Below are positions 37,471 to 46,822 of a stretch of DNA of 64,000 nt, one piece after another. The notes beneath the pieces are model-generated. The model searched no databases and had not been told where the DNA came from. It worked only from the letters and a program-made list of their open reading frames with translations. Every line of letters starts with the position of its first letter. Position 1 is the first letter of the stretch. The position numbers were made by a program, and so were the translations under genes. Source of the DNA: Methanosarcina sp. DH2 (GTDB taxonomy: Archaea > Halobacteriota > Methanosarcinia > Methanosarcinales > Methanosarcinaceae); assembly GCF_020804225.1 (NCBI RefSeq), contig NZ_WJBI01000005.1:71623-135622 (forward strand). The letters are read 5' to 3'.

Positions 37471-38367
37471 ATGCTATCAAGAGAAAAAGATCAAGTAACA
37501 CACCAGGGGCTGGCTTCCGTTGAGGAAGAGTTTGACGAAGGAGTTGGGCAGGCTCTTGCTTCCCTGACAGAAATAGGTACAGTTTACCTCAGTGAAAAAA
37601 AAGAAGTGGAGGCTCAGAGTACGGTAGCTTCCATAAAAGAAATAGGAAAGGCTGCTGCCCTTCAGGGAATGGAGAATGCAGCAGTCAATGCTATCAGGTC
37701 TCTCGAAAGGATGCTCCAGTACTCAATGGAACAGAATATGGAGGGCACGACTGTCAGGGTTCTACTTTCTTTTGGAACCATAGGGAAGACAGCTGCCGAG
37801 CAGCAGCTGGAAACTGTAGCCAAACTTGCTGCGTCAGTTCTTGGGAAAAGCGGAAATACGGCAGCTTTTCTGAACAGGGAAAGAGAAACAATTGCAGTAG
37901 CAATCGGGCTTGGGGAGATTGGAAAAGCGGTTGCAAGGATGAAATTCTCCGATGTCTCTGAAAATACCGCAATATGCGTTTCCTGCCTTGGGGATACCGG
38001 AAAACTGGCAGCTCAGAAAAGCCTTGAAGAGGCTGCAGTAGGAGTAGAGATAATGCTCGAAGAGATAGCTGCAGCAGCCATGCAAGAAAACCTTCAAAGT
38101 GAAGTAAGAAATATTGCATCTTCTATTGAGGAGGTCGGGAAAAGCGCTGAACAGGAAGATATGGAAAGCGCAGTTTTTCAGGCGACTTCTGCCCTCCAGA
38201 CGATCATGAGTAACGCAGGAAATAGATACCTGCACGAGACCTCGATTGCGGCAAAGATCGCCCTTGAATCCTTCAATGAACTTGATATAATAAACGACGA
38301 AACCAGAATAAGAAAAATAGAAGAAATAAGGAAAATGATGAGAGCTTTGTGGGCAGATTCGAAGTAA
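37471..38367 (+). CDS. Helical-repeat (HEAT-like) protein
   Basis: A 298-residue, all-helical protein made of about eight repeats of 32-33 residues with the pattern A-x2-SL-x-EIGK-x-A-x2-Q-x-ME-x-A (for example VASIKEIGKAAALQGMENAA, VAIGLGEIGKAVARMKFSDV, IASSIEEVGKSAEQEDMESA). This is a solenoid suited to binding a protein or peptide. No signal or membrane span, so it is cytoplasmic. AAAAGGAG lies about ten bases before the ATG at 37471. It sits directly downstream of the third membrane peptide gene, and a physical link between the two is a hypothesis. Family not recognised beyond the repeat type. Confidence 0.75.
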   Translation: MLSREKDQVTHQGLASVEEEFDEGVGQALASLTEIGTVYLSEKKEVEAQSTVASIKEIGKAAALQGMENAAVNAIRSLERMLQYSMEQNMEGTTVRVLLSFGTIGKTAAEQQLETVAKLAASVLGKSGNTAAFLNRERETIAVAIGLGEIGKAVARMKFSDVSENTAICVSCLGDTGKLAAQKSLEEAAVGVEIMLEEIAAAAMQENLQSEVRNIASSIEEVGKSAEQEDMESAVFQATSALQTIMSNAGNRYLHETSIAAKIALESFNELDIINDETRIRKIEEIRKMMRALWADSK

Positions 38368-38480
38368 ATTCGAAGTAAAAAAGGCGAGAAAGACAACGAA
38401 AGTGAGAAATGGTAAAAAAACAATTCAGAAAAAGCAATCCAAAAAATACCGGAAAAAAGAATTCCGGAAAACAATTCCGG

Positions 38481-38524
38481 AAAAGCCTCAGAAAAGCCTC
38501 AGAAAAGCCTCAGAAAAGCCTCGG
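38481..38524. repeat. Four 11 bp tandem repeats
   Basis: AAAAGCCTCAG occurs four times head to tail (38481-38524, last copy ends CGG), in the gap between the helical-repeat gene and the converging UPF0210 gene. Confidence 0.8.
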
Positions 38525-38546
38525 AAGAAAAGCCCAGGAAATATCC

Positions 38547-39908
38547 TTAATTTGTCAGCGACTGGATAGGAGCTGGAATTCTTCCTCCCCGCTTTATAAA
38601 AGTCTCTGAACTGAAATTACTTACTGGCATAACAGGTGCGCTTCCGAGCAGCCCGCCGAATTCCACTGTATCTCCAACCCTTTTTCCTGGTGCGGGAATG
38701 ATCCTGACTGCAGTTGTCTTTTTATTTATTACTCCTATTGCCATCTCGTCGGCAATTATTGCAGAAAGGGTAGTAGCAGGAGTATCTCCCGGGACTGCTA
38801 TCATATCAAGGCCGACGGAACAGACGCTTGTCATGGCTTCGAGTTTTTCGAGAGAGAGAGCCCCGACTTTAACTGCTTCGATCATGCCTGCGTCCTCACT
38901 TACCGGAATGAAAGCCCCGCTGAGACCCCCTACGGAAGAAGAAGCCATTGCTCCGCCCTTTTTTACCGCATCGTTAAGAAGCGCGAGGGCTGCAGTCGTG
39001 CCGTGGGCTCCACAGCGTTCAAGTCCCATAGCTTCCAGAATAGCGGCAACACTGTCCCCGATTGCCGGAGTTGGGGCAAGAGAAAGGTCAAGAATCCCGA
39101 ATTCCACACCAAGCCTTCTCGAAACTTCCCTTCCCACCATCTCCCCCATGCGTGTGATTTTAAAGGCTGTCTTTTTGATCGTCTCGGAAATTTCAGTGAG
39201 GTTAGGGGTTTCAAGCTCGCAAACAGCTGCATTAACCACGCCAGGCCCGCTTACACCCACGTTGATAACACACTCGGGCTCACCTATCCCGTGAAAAGCT
39301 CCTGCCATAAAAGGGTTGTCTTCAGGGGCATTTGCAAAAACAACGAGTTTGGCACAGCCTATCCCGTCCCTGTCAGAAGTCAGTTCCGCAGTCTTTTTAA
39401 TCACTTCTCCCATCAGGCGGACTGCATCCATGTTAATGCCTGCTTTTGTAGTTGCAACGTTTACTGACGAGCAGACTTTCTCGGTAGTCGCAAGGGCTTC
39501 AGGAATGGAATTTATCAGTTTGAGGTCTCCCCGGGTTTGCCCTTTATGGACAAGGGCGCTGAACCCTCCTATAAAATCGACGCCTGCTTCCTTAGCAGCT
39601 TCATCCATTGTCTTTGCAACGGAAACGAAGTCCTGAGACTTGCAGCTTTCGGCTACTATGGCTATGGGAGTAACGGAAATCCGCCGGTTGATAATGGGAA
39701 TCCCGTAAAGGCTCTGGATTTCATTTGTCGTCCTGACAAGCTCCTTTGCCCTGGAAGTTATTTTTTCGTAGATATTTTCGTTGAAGACCTCAATATCCGG
39801 GTGGCTGCAATCTCTGAGGCTGATCCCCATGGTGACGGTCCTGATATCAAGGTGTTCCATCCTGACCATCTGGATTGTTTCCAGGATTTCTTTCGGGTTT
39901 ATAAGCAT
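38547..39908 (-). CDS. UPF0210 (PFL family, DUF711) protein
   Basis: A 453-residue protein of the UPF0210/DUF711 family, widely conserved in archaea and Firmicutes, structure related to pyruvate formate-lyase-type barrels but function not settled. Recognisable parts: [59 protein letters not shown] and [22 protein letters not shown] at 39906-39908. The ACT-domain gene ends 26 bases upstream in the same direction; the two are paired across many genomes, which suggests amino-acid-responsive control or a shared complex. Confidence 0.9.
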   Translation of the reverse strand: MLINPKEILETIQMVRMEHLDIRTVTMGISLRDCSHPDIEVFNENIYEKITSRAKELVRTTNEIQSLYGIPIINRRISVTPIAIVAESCKSQDFVSVAKTMDEAAKEAGVDFIGGFSALVHKGQTRGDLKLINSIPEALATTEKVCSSVNVATTKAGINMDAVRLMGEVIKKTAELTSDRDGIGCAKLVVFANAPEDNPFMAGAFHGIGEPECVINVGVSGPGVVNAAVCELETPNLTEISETIKKTAFKITRMGEMVGREVSRRLGVEFGILDLSLAPTPAIGDSVAAILEAMGLERCGAHGTTAALALLNDAVKKGGAMASSSVGGLSGAFIPVSEDAGMIEAVKVGALSLEKLEAMTSVCSVGLDMIAVPGDTPATTLSAIIADEMAIGVINKKTTAVRIIPAPGKRVGDTVEFGGLLGSAPVMPVSNFSSETFIKRGGRIPAPIQSLTN

Positions 39909-39934
39909 GAAAAATCCTCCTGCTTCCTTACAGA

Positions 39935-40213
39935 TCAGATCCTGTGCATGAAACGGAAAGCATCTTCATGCTGCACCTTGATCTCAACTCCAAGGCTCTT
40001 TCCTTCGGCATCCATAGCCTGCTGAAAAGCCGAAAGGTTAAAGTTTTCCTTTGGGGCTTCTGCGAGCATGATCATTGTAAAGATGCCCTGCATGATAGTC
40101 TGGGTGATATCAACAATATTTACGTTGTAACTGGCCATCACCGTGGTGACCCTGGCAACAATCCCTACCCTGTCGCTGCCAATAACTGTGATAATGAAAC
40201 GACTTGATGTCAT
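39935..40213 (-). CDS. ACT-domain regulatory protein (UPF0237)
   Basis: A 92-residue protein that is almost only an ACT domain: [43 protein letters not shown] domains bind small effectors, usually amino acids, and GcvR-like members regulate gene or enzyme activity. The start at ATG 40213 has AGGAG eight bases upstream; the frame runs open further to 40354 but without a ribosome site. First gene of the pair with UPF0210. Confidence 0.9.
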   Translation of the reverse strand: MTSSRFIITVIGSDRVGIVARVTTVMASYNVNIVDITQTIMQGIFTMIMLAEAPKENFNLSAFQQAMDAEGKSLGVEIKVQHEDAFRFMHRI

Positions 40214-40479
40214 GAAATATCTCCTGTTGATCCTGTTTTTTTTGCAGGTTAATACATGAAAACTGTAGACAAGAAAATTTTGTTCAGATTGAAGACCTGA
40301 TAGATAATAAAGTAAACTGCTTAAAGTAAACTGCTCCAGTCCCGAAGTGAACACTTCTAACCCTCAAGTAGACGCGCGGACCCCATTAAAACTAAAGATA
40401 TTGGAAGGGTTATAAAGAAAAAAAAGTTATGAAAATAAAATAATTTATAAGCCGGGTTAATTTATCATTTATGAAAGGT

Positions 40480-40622
40480 TGATTAATCGAAAGTTGATTA
40501 ATCGAAGGCTGAATAGTAGAAGGCTGAAATAGAAGGCTGAATAATAGAAGGCTGAATAATAGAAGGCTGATTAATGGAGGGATGATTAATGGAGGGATGA
40601 TTAATGGAGGGATGATTAATAA
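40480..40622. repeat. Two families of 15-16 bp tandem repeats
   Basis: GAAGGCTGAATAATA-type units (five copies, about 40502-40570) run into GGAGGGATGATTAAT units (three copies, 40575-40619). These lie just past the stop of the shikimate kinase-like gene. No spacers. Confidence 0.8.
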
Positions 40623-40638
40623 GCAGTTGATTCTCAGA

Positions 40639-41148
40639 TCAGGCCTCCGTTTCAAAACAGAGCTGGATTATCCTTCCCGCGACTCTCTGAATATTCTCCC
40701 TACCTTTAAGTCTTATTGAAAAGTCAGCATACTTACGATATAGAACCAGTCTCTCTTCAAAAAGCTCCTTAAGGCTTCTGTCTCTGAGCCCTACTATACC
40801 TCTCTTTCTTGCGTTAGGGGTCCTTTTTACAATGCTTCTGAAAGGAGCGTCCAGGAAGACTATCTTAGAGACTTTTTTTAAGTGCTCCATGGCTTTTTTA
40901 GAATAAACAACACTCCCACCTGGAGATATAATACAATTATCCACCTGTTCAAGCCCTAGAATAGCCTCTTCTTCAAATCTGATAAGAGCAGAATCACCCT
41001 GTTTATCAATAAGAGCCTGAAGGGGCATTCCAGCCTTCTCTGTTATCAGGCCATCGACATCAATAAAAGTATAATTCAGGCGTTTTGCAAGTGCCTTTCC
41101 TATGGTACTCTTCCCCGCTCCTGCCATGCCAATTAATGTTATGTTCAT
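40639..41148 (-). CDS. Shikimate kinase-like P-loop kinase
   Basis: A 169-residue kinase of the bacterial AroK fold. All key residues line up: P-loop GMAGAGKST (residues 7-15), Asp32 (IDVDGLI), Arg57 followed by Glu in IRFEEEA, GG at 77-78 (ISPGGSVV), and the lid and ADP region GLRDRSLKELFEERLVLYRK with Tyr-Ala-Asp. This fits phosphorylation of shikimate, yet most archaea use an unrelated GHMP-type shikimate kinase, so another small alcohol substrate is also possible. ATG at 41148 chosen because it begins the P-loop strand and has AGGAAG upstream; the frame extends 18 codons to 41202. Confidence 0.8.
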   Translation of the reverse strand: MNITLIGMAGAGKSTIGKALAKRLNYTFIDVDGLITEKAGMPLQALIDKQGDSALIRFEEEAILGLEQVDNCIISPGGSVVYSKKAMEHLKKVSKIVFLDAPFRSIVKRTPNARKRGIVGLRDRSLKELFEERLVLYRKYADFSIRLKGRENIQRVAGRIIQLCFETEA

Positions 41149-41202
41149 TGCCCACGCTTCCTGCCTGCGAAAATCAAGGAATTTGCTGACGAAAATTCCC
41201 AT

Positions 41203-41516
41203 AGGTAAAAGGCTTGCAGTCCATAAGTTATCAGGACAAAATAGAATCTTCTGCTATATAAAATGTGCAACGTGAGTATTTTAAAGAAAAAGAAAACTTA
41301 TAACACATGTCCGTAGTTTTTCAGACATATCAGGAGTTTTTCAGGCAGCCGTTACGATCATTTAGAGATAGCATATAAATTCATATAAGTTTATAATTTA
41401 CCAGTTATTTCCTCATATATTACTTCAATGAAAAAAACCTTATCCTGTTTTATAATTACAGGAAAAAGATTTAAAGAAATAATCGAATATAAGAAGCTAT
41501 TATTAATTCTGAGAAA
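41203..41516. other. AT-rich intergenic region
   Basis: 314 bases without a gene between the kinase-like gene and the end of the next leftward gene. Confidence 0.4.
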
Positions 41517-41951
41517 TTATTTTCTGATATGCCGTTCTTTTCTGATACGTTGTTCATTTCTGTTTACTGGCTGAGAGCTCAGGCTGCAGATATATTTTTC
41601 AACCTCTTTAGAGGAGCGCATAAAAGTAGACATATACTCCAGAAGGACAAACCTGCTTCCGCGTACATAATGTCTGAAAAGACTCAGGATCGTCAGCTTA
41701 TCAACCTGTTCGAGAGAAACAATTGCAAGATACATGAGAAGCCGGATAAAAAAGACGAGATGGAACACGAGCATTTTGACCCAGGGACTGTCCGAACTGA
41801 TAGCCAGCCCGCAGATCCATTTACAAAGTTTCAGAGAGTGTGAGAGAAGCCTGAATTTATAAAAGTGAAAAAACAGAGCCAGAACTATAAAAAGAAACGC
41901 AGATCCTGCTAATAAATTTATTTTCTGCTCTATTAAATCCATATGGTTCAT
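41517..41951 (-). CDS. Small membrane protein, unknown
   Basis: A 144-residue hypothetical protein with two likely membrane spans (LLAGSAFLFIVLALFFHF, about residues 14-31; MLVFHLVFFIRLLMYLAIV, about 60-78) and a basic C-terminal tail (NEQRIRKERHIRK). AAGGGTTA lies before the ATG at 41951. The opposite strand is also open for 104 codons, so the gene call is less sure than most; the hydrophobic pattern and charged tail favour this strand. Confidence 0.55.
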   Translation of the reverse strand: MNHMDLIEQKINLLAGSAFLFIVLALFFHFYKFRLLSHSLKLCKWICGLAISSDSPWVKMLVFHLVFFIRLLMYLAIVSLEQVDKLTILSLFRHYVRGSRFVLLEYMSTFMRSSKEVEKYICSLSSQPVNRNEQRIRKERHIRK

Positions 41952-41979
41952 TAACCCTTACTTTTCGCTATTATTTGAA

Positions 41980-42031
<52 letters not shown>

Positions 42032-42482
42032 AAGGCCCTTTTTTCAATTCAGATCAATCAGGCATTTGCTAAAAACAGATTTAAGTTTGTAGTTTCCCGC
42101 TTAAAGCTCGCTCTGGGGAAGGTTTTTCAGAAAAGAGTAAAGAAAAACGGAAGGGATGCCCGACAAATAAAGTGTCTGACTAGAAAAATTTGTCTGCCTG
42201 CACCCCTGTAACCGGACCTTACCTTAATTTTCCGGAGCCGTTAACGAATCATACCTGTCAGCCCCTTCTGGCAGGAACGAAAACGGACAATCCGGACCCT
42301 GCTGTTAGCAGGAGGAATGGTCTGCACATAGACACTTTATCCTATGTAGAGCTTATATTTAACACTTTTCTAAAAATTCGTATTAACATATAAAACATGT
42401 CTAATTAAAGCCCTGAAAGCCTGAGAAATAGACCCTTTAAAAAAGATAAAAGCGAAAAGTTAAGCCTGACGTTAAAGTCTGC
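42032..42482. other. Intergenic region
   Basis: No gene called. An imperfect hairpin CCTGTCAGCCCCTTCTGGCA (about 42255-42276) is the only structured element seen. Confidence 0.35.
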
Positions 42483-43016
42483 TTATTCCTTGATGTTTTC
42501 GATTACATGTTTGCCCCTTTCAGCTGGGATAATTTTCAGCTCAGCACCTGAGAACTCTTTTTCAAGCGGCTCCTTCTCAGCAATCCTGTCCATTGTGATT
42601 GCAACTGCCGCAACTTCGGAATGGGGTTGGCTGCCTACGGCCACATTCCAGTCAGCGAGCTGGTAAATTTCTGGTGGGACTTTTTCTGCACCTACAACGA
42701 TCATGAGCCTGTCGCACTTTTTGAGTTCGTCGGTAACATCTGGCAGGTTGACCCCGTACATGGAAAGGTGGCAGACTTTTCCGCCTTCTTCTTTCCAGCC
42801 CCTGATTTCCTGCTTAAAGTTAACGTTATTTTTAATGTAAAAGTTTCCACCCCAGCGCTCGACCACATCTTCAAGGGTCTGCACAATCCCTGGGTCATCA
42901 GAAGCAAGAAGCATGCCTTCAGCTCCAAGCATCCTGGCAGTTAAGCCAACATGTGTGGTAATTCTCTTATCCCTCTCAGGGCGATGCCCCAGGCGCAGTA
43001 ATACGATCCTCTTCAT
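42483..43016 (-). CDS. tRNA (cytidine(56)-2'-O)-methyltransferase, aTrm56
   Basis: Archaeal SPOUT-class enzyme that methylates the ribose of C56 in the T-loop of tRNA. The 177-residue length is normal. It starts with the strongly conserved VLLRLGHRPERDKRITTHVG and carries the knot region LMIVVGAEKVPPEIYQLADW and NVAVGSQPHSEVAAVAI, typical for SAM-binding SPOUT proteins. ATG at 43014-43016. An 11 bp repeat array separates it from the AMP phosphorylase gene upstream. Confidence 0.94.
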   Translation of the reverse strand: MKRIVLLRLGHRPERDKRITTHVGLTARMLGAEGMLLASDDPGIVQTLEDVVERWGGNFYIKNNVNFKQEIRGWKEEGGKVCHLSMYGVNLPDVTDELKKCDRLMIVVGAEKVPPEIYQLADWNVAVGSQPHSEVAAVAITMDRIAEKEPLEKEFSGAELKIIPAERGKHVIENIKE

Positions 43017-43050
43017 GCTCGGCTAAAACCCTTACAAGGTATTAAAGGGT

Positions 43051-43190
43051 TTCACTTAATTTTCACTTAATTTTCACTTAATTTTCACTTAATTTTCACT
43101 TAAGTTTAACTTAAGTTTCATTGAAGTTTCATTGAAGTTTCATTGAAGTTTCATTGAAGTTTCACTTAAGTTTCACTCGGTTTCACTGAA
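43051..43190. repeat. 11 bp tandem repeat array, about thirteen copies
   Basis: TTTTCACTTAA repeated about five times grades into GTTTCATTGAA (four copies) and then GTTTCACTTAA variants. The two related subtypes in one array point to stepwise slippage. It lies between the AMP phosphorylase stop and the aTrm56 start. Confidence 0.9.
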
Positions 43191-43217
43191 AAAATGGAGA
43201 AAAAGAAAATATGGGTA

Positions 43218-44738
43218 TCACTGGAACCCATAAGTTCCCGGGATTCTCCTGAGAAGCATACCTTCTACTATTATCGGGTTTGTTCTCTGGGCCGTTGTCA
43301 ACGCGGTATCGAGCTTGAACTCTTTTTCAGCATAGATAGTAAGGATAGCGTCTCCTTTTTTAACTTGCTCTCCCATTTTCTTATGGATAGCAACTCCGGC
43401 TCCTTTATCATTCGGAGCCCCTGCAAGCCTGGCGATCTCAATTATCCACCTGTTGTCAAACTCGATGACATACCCATCTGCAGAAGCAAAGATGTCAGCA
43501 GTGTATTGCCCTACCTGGATATCATCGGATTTAATGTTCGGGTCTCCGCCCTGGGCTTCAATGATCTGCCTCATCTTTTCAAGGGCTTTTCCGCTCCGGA
43601 GTGTTTCCAGCGCAATTTCTTTTCCGCGGTCCCTTGGAGCCGCCCCTCCCATCTCAAGAAGAATTCCGGCAAGGGCAGCACTCTTTTCAATGAGGCTGTT
43701 TGGACCTTCCATGCTTTCCAGAACTTTCAGGGCTTCCCTTACTTCCAGCGCTGGTCCTACTTTTCTCCCTATGGGAGACGAACCGTAGGTAATGGCACAC
43801 TCAACATTCATCCCAAGCCTGTGCCCAAGATTGATCAGGTCTCTTGCCAGTTTCTGCCCTTCCTGGACGGTGGGAACCTTTGTGCTTGGCCCGACAGGGA
43901 TATCCATAACCACATTATCGGCTCCTATAGCTCCCTTTTTTGCCATAATTGAGGCAAGCATCTGGTAATAAGGATCAATAGATAAGGGGTACTCAACTCT
44001 AATGAGTTTGTCATCCGCAGGCGCAATATTGGTAGCTCCTCCCCAGACAAGCGCACCTCCTACTTTCTCGGTTATCTCCTTAACTTCCTGAGAACTGAAC
44101 TCAACAGGACAGAGCACTTCCATGAGGTCTGCAGTTCCACCTGCACCTGTGATTGCTCTGGAGCTTGTCTTCGGGATAAGCAGCCCGTTTGCAGCAATGA
44201 TAGGGACAACAAGGAGAGAAATCTTGTTTCCGGGTACTCCTCCTATCGAGTGCTTGTCCATAATAGGATGGGTGTCAAACTCAATCGTGTCTCCGGTATC
44301 GATCATAGCCCTTGTCAGCCATTCGACCTCGTCATCAGTCATTCCATGGATATAAGAAGCTGTTATAAAAGCCGAAAGTTCGATATCACTGAGGTTTTCC
44401 TCCACAATATCGGTTACGAGCAATTTGATCTCGTCCTGGACAACAGGTTTTTTGTCCAGCATCTTCTTGATAACGCTCGAAGATTTTGAGCGGAACGCAG
44501 GGACAACTTCAACCGGCTTATCCCAGTCTTCGAAGTGCTCGTAAACTTCAGAAAAAACACCCAGAGTGCCCGGAGGAACCATATCATCAGTTGTGTCCAC
44601 AATAGCAGAAAGACTTCGATGCCCACGGATTCGGACCCGATCTCCGGGATTAACTCCCAGTTCCTTCGCATCGACAATATTGAACAGCACTTTATGCTGC
44701 CCTATTTTTATCTTAAAATGTTCCAGCTTCAACTGCAT
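43218..44738 (-). CDS. deoA: AMP phosphorylase
   Basis: Converts AMP and phosphate into adenine and ribose 1,5-bisphosphate, feeding the archaeal pentose bisphosphate route with ribose-1,5-bisphosphate isomerase and type III RuBisCO. The 506-residue length fits the archaeal AMP phosphorylase, longer at the N terminus than bacterial thymidine phosphorylase (an extra barrel domain, residues 1-85: VLFNIVDAKELGVNPGDRVR). Core signatures: SDIELSAFITASYIHGM, DKHSIGGVPGNKISLLVVPI, SSRAITGAGGTADLMEVLCP, and PRDRGKEIALETLRSGKA. ATG at 44736-44738. The partner enzymes are not in the window. Confidence 0.94.
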   Translation of the reverse strand: MQLKLEHFKIKIGQHKVLFNIVDAKELGVNPGDRVRIRGHRSLSAIVDTTDDMVPPGTLGVFSEVYEHFEDWDKPVEVVPAFRSKSSSVIKKMLDKKPVVQDEIKLLVTDIVEENLSDIELSAFITASYIHGMTDDEVEWLTRAMIDTGDTIEFDTHPIMDKHSIGGVPGNKISLLVVPIIAANGLLIPKTSSRAITGAGGTADLMEVLCPVEFSSQEVKEITEKVGGALVWGGATNIAPADDKLIRVEYPLSIDPYYQMLASIMAKKGAIGADNVVMDIPVGPSTKVPTVQEGQKLARDLINLGHRLGMNVECAITYGSSPIGRKVGPALEVREALKVLESMEGPNSLIEKSAALAGILLEMGGAAPRDRGKEIALETLRSGKALEKMRQIIEAQGGDPNIKSDDIQVGQYTADIFASADGYVIEFDNRWIIEIARLAGAPNDKGAGVAIHKKMGEQVKKGDAILTIYAEKEFKLDTALTTAQRTNPIIVEGMLLRRIPGTYGFQ

Positions 44739-45147
44739 TGAATAAACACCATCCTTTTCATTCTCAATATAATTGTGATTTTGTCATTGTAATTTATTTC
44801 GCCTGAATTAGATCCCCTGCTGGTTTCCCAACCCCGGAAAACACAGAGAGTACGAAAAAATACAGGATTTTAAGAGCAGACATAGTAAACAAATATAGTA
44901 GATACAGGTAAAATACCAGGACTACAGACTAAATACTAAACCGAGCTAACATATTAACCTTTATGTTATTTTAAATAGTTCCGTAAAAACCTTCTGAGGA
45001 TCAAAAGAGGATCTCAGGAAAAAATGCTTCAGGATGAAAAACCTTAGAAGAAAATATCAGAAAGAAAACCTCAGAAAGAAACCTCAGAAAGAAACATCAG
45101 AAAGAAAAAAGACCCAAATTAAAGAAAAAAGGTTCAAATTAAAAAAC
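44739..45147. other. Intergenic region with A-rich 12 bp repeats
   Basis: No gene. The stretch 45055-45130 holds four to five copies of AACCTCAGAAAGA and variants, then two copies of AAAAAAGGTTCAAATTAAA type. The upstream part before 44900 probably contains the AMP phosphorylase promoter. Confidence 0.5.
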
Positions 45148-46023
45148 TTATTTTCGCTCCTGTATCAGTACAACTGCTGCAAGTATGAGCAGAACCCCTG
45201 CTAACTGCCAGCCTGATAGCACTTCCCTGAAAAAGAAAAAACCTACAAGGGTACCTACAACAGGCTCTATTGTTGCTACTATGGATGCCCTGCTCGATTC
45301 GACTTCTTCAAGCCCTTTGGTGTACAGCAGGTAGGCAAGCACACTGGGAAAAAAGCCCATGCCTGCAAGGTAGATCCAGAAACTTTCCATAGAGAAAGCT
45401 TCTCCAGAATTTTTAAAGTTGCTAAAAGGCAAAAGAGCAAGGCTCGCAAAAATGAAAGTATAAGCTGTAATTGTCAGTGTATCGTACTTTTTAAGGGCAG
45501 CCTTTCCAAATATGCTGTAAAGGGCATATCCGAAACCTGCCCCTAACCCGGTAAGAAGCCATGGCAGGGAGAGAGAAGGAGAATTTCCGAGTTCCGGAAG
45601 ATAACCGGTTACAAAAGCACACCCTGCAAGGGTAAGACCCAGAGAAAAAAGTTTCTTTGCTCCCAGGCTTTCCCTGAAAAAAATCCTGGAGAGAACCACG
45701 ACAAATGCAGGGGCTGTGTAGAGCAGAGTAACGGCAATAGCAATTGAAGTTTCCCTGATGGTAATAAAATAGCAAAGGTTAAAGAAAGCAAGGCTGAAGA
45801 TACCTGTTCCGACAAAATAAGGAAAATCGCGAAATCTGATTTTCAGCAGTTCCGGCCTGGTAAAAAGAAGATACATCAACATGATAACAGATGCTGAGAA
45901 AACCCTCAGGGTTACGACCTGAAGCGAAGAGAATCCTAACCCATAAAGTCCTCGAACAAAAATCCCTATCGTACCCCACAGGATACCACTTGTAATAATC
46001 AGTAAATATGCCCGTTTTTGCAT
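45148..46023 (-). CDS. EamA/DMT family transporter
   Basis: A 291-residue membrane protein with ten spans in two EamA halves, each about 140 residues: TSGILWGTIGIFVRGLYGLG opening the first half and GLGAGFGYALYSIFGKAAL opening the second. Ends with the glycine-rich VVGTLVGFFFFREVLSGWQL, typical of the drug/metabolite transporter superfamily. The substrate is unknown; amino acids or metabolite efflux are common in this group. ATG at 46021-46023, with a short GAAAGGGGG site upstream. Monocistronic. Confidence 0.92.
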   Translation of the reverse strand: MQKRAYLLIITSGILWGTIGIFVRGLYGLGFSSLQVVTLRVFSASVIMLMYLLFTRPELLKIRFRDFPYFVGTGIFSLAFFNLCYFITIRETSIAIAVTLLYTAPAFVVVLSRIFFRESLGAKKLFSLGLTLAGCAFVTGYLPELGNSPSLSLPWLLTGLGAGFGYALYSIFGKAALKKYDTLTITAYTFIFASLALLPFSNFKNSGEAFSMESFWIYLAGMGFFPSVLAYLLYTKGLEEVESSRASIVATIEPVVGTLVGFFFFREVLSGWQLAGVLLILAAVVLIQERK

Positions 46024-46349
46024 TCCTTAACCCCCTTTCTCCAGACCTTCAGTTTAGTATACCTATATCCATTTGAAATCTTCGTTCAGTGGAATTTGTT
46101 ACTGAATCATTCAACTGACAATCAGAACATGATTTGAATAACCACTCGTAAATCGAAAAAAGAAGGAGAAATGAAATCTTCTTTGACTTCGTTTTTTGCA
46201 TATATCTGGCTATTTAAATAATAACATTGGTAAAACTGCCATATAAAAAATTAATAATAAAAAATAAGGATTTAATTGACAATACAGCCTAATGAAACTG
46301 TTTTTACGTGATTTCTCTTGAACTCATCTCACTGTATGACGTATAAATC
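46024..46349. other. AT-rich intergenic region
   Basis: Nothing recognised between the transporter start and the dispersed repeat. Confidence 0.4.
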
Positions 46350-46545
46350 AGTCCTCTTGAGTGAAGCGAAACTCAGGAAGTAAAATCTGTGATTTTATAA
46401 ATTAGTCTGCTTGAGCGAGCGAAGCGAGTGAAACAGACCTCGTGCTGTTGCACTTGCAGTGCAACTCCCAGAAAATCTTCGATTTCCTGTGATCCCGAAG
46501 CGAAACGCGGGAAGCGAAACGCGGGAAGCGAAACTCAGGCCGAAG
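46350..46545 (+). repeat. Dispersed GC-rich palindromic repeat, copy 2
   Basis: Shares CTTGAGCGAGCGAAGCGAGT, a nearby GACCTCGTGCT, and CCCGAAGCGAAACGCGGGAA with the element at 29827-29920, but in the opposite orientation and longer. GCGAAACGCGGGAA is itself repeated three times and a perfect hairpin GTTGCACTTGCAGTGCAAC (46447-46465) lies inside. Noncoding; much richer in GC than the flanks. Confidence 0.75.
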
Positions 46546-46615
46546 AAAAGTATGTATATAAAAAGGAGAGGAAAAGAAATCCATCAATAAAAAATAAGTA
46601 CGCACTGGAATTCAG

Positions 46616-46822
46616 TTATTTGTACTTATATATGGAAACCAGACCTCTGGCAATAGCTATTGAAATTATGGATATCAATACTGCAGTTAAGAGAACCATG
46701 AAAAGATTTTCTTGCTCAGCAAATTGGAACATAAAATAGAAGAGAATAACACTCAACGCTACTCCGACAAACAGCAAGATTGCTGCCGGCCCTCCCATAA
46801 TTTTTTCAGTATCCTTGCGCAT
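46616..46822 (-). CDS. Small two-span membrane protein
   Basis: A 68-residue protein with two hydrophobic spans (AAILLFVGVALSVILFYFMF and FMVLLTAVLISIISIAIARG) and a basic end (YKYK). The start is chosen at ATG 46822 because AGGAGG stands eight to ten bases upstream; the frame extends 11 codons further without a better site. No family recognised. Confidence 0.7.
   Translation of the reverse strand: MRKDTEKIMGGPAAILLFVGVALSVILFYFMFQFAEQENLFMVLLTAVLISIISIAIARGLVSIYKYK

Noticed and set aside
41529-41843. 104-codon plus-strand frame opposite the small membrane protein
   Set aside because: No ribosome site; the minus-strand frame has coherent membrane spans and a basic tail.
43051-43190. CRISPR array
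   Set aside because: Repeats are 11 bp, directly joined and without spacers. The same holds for the other tandem arrays in the window.
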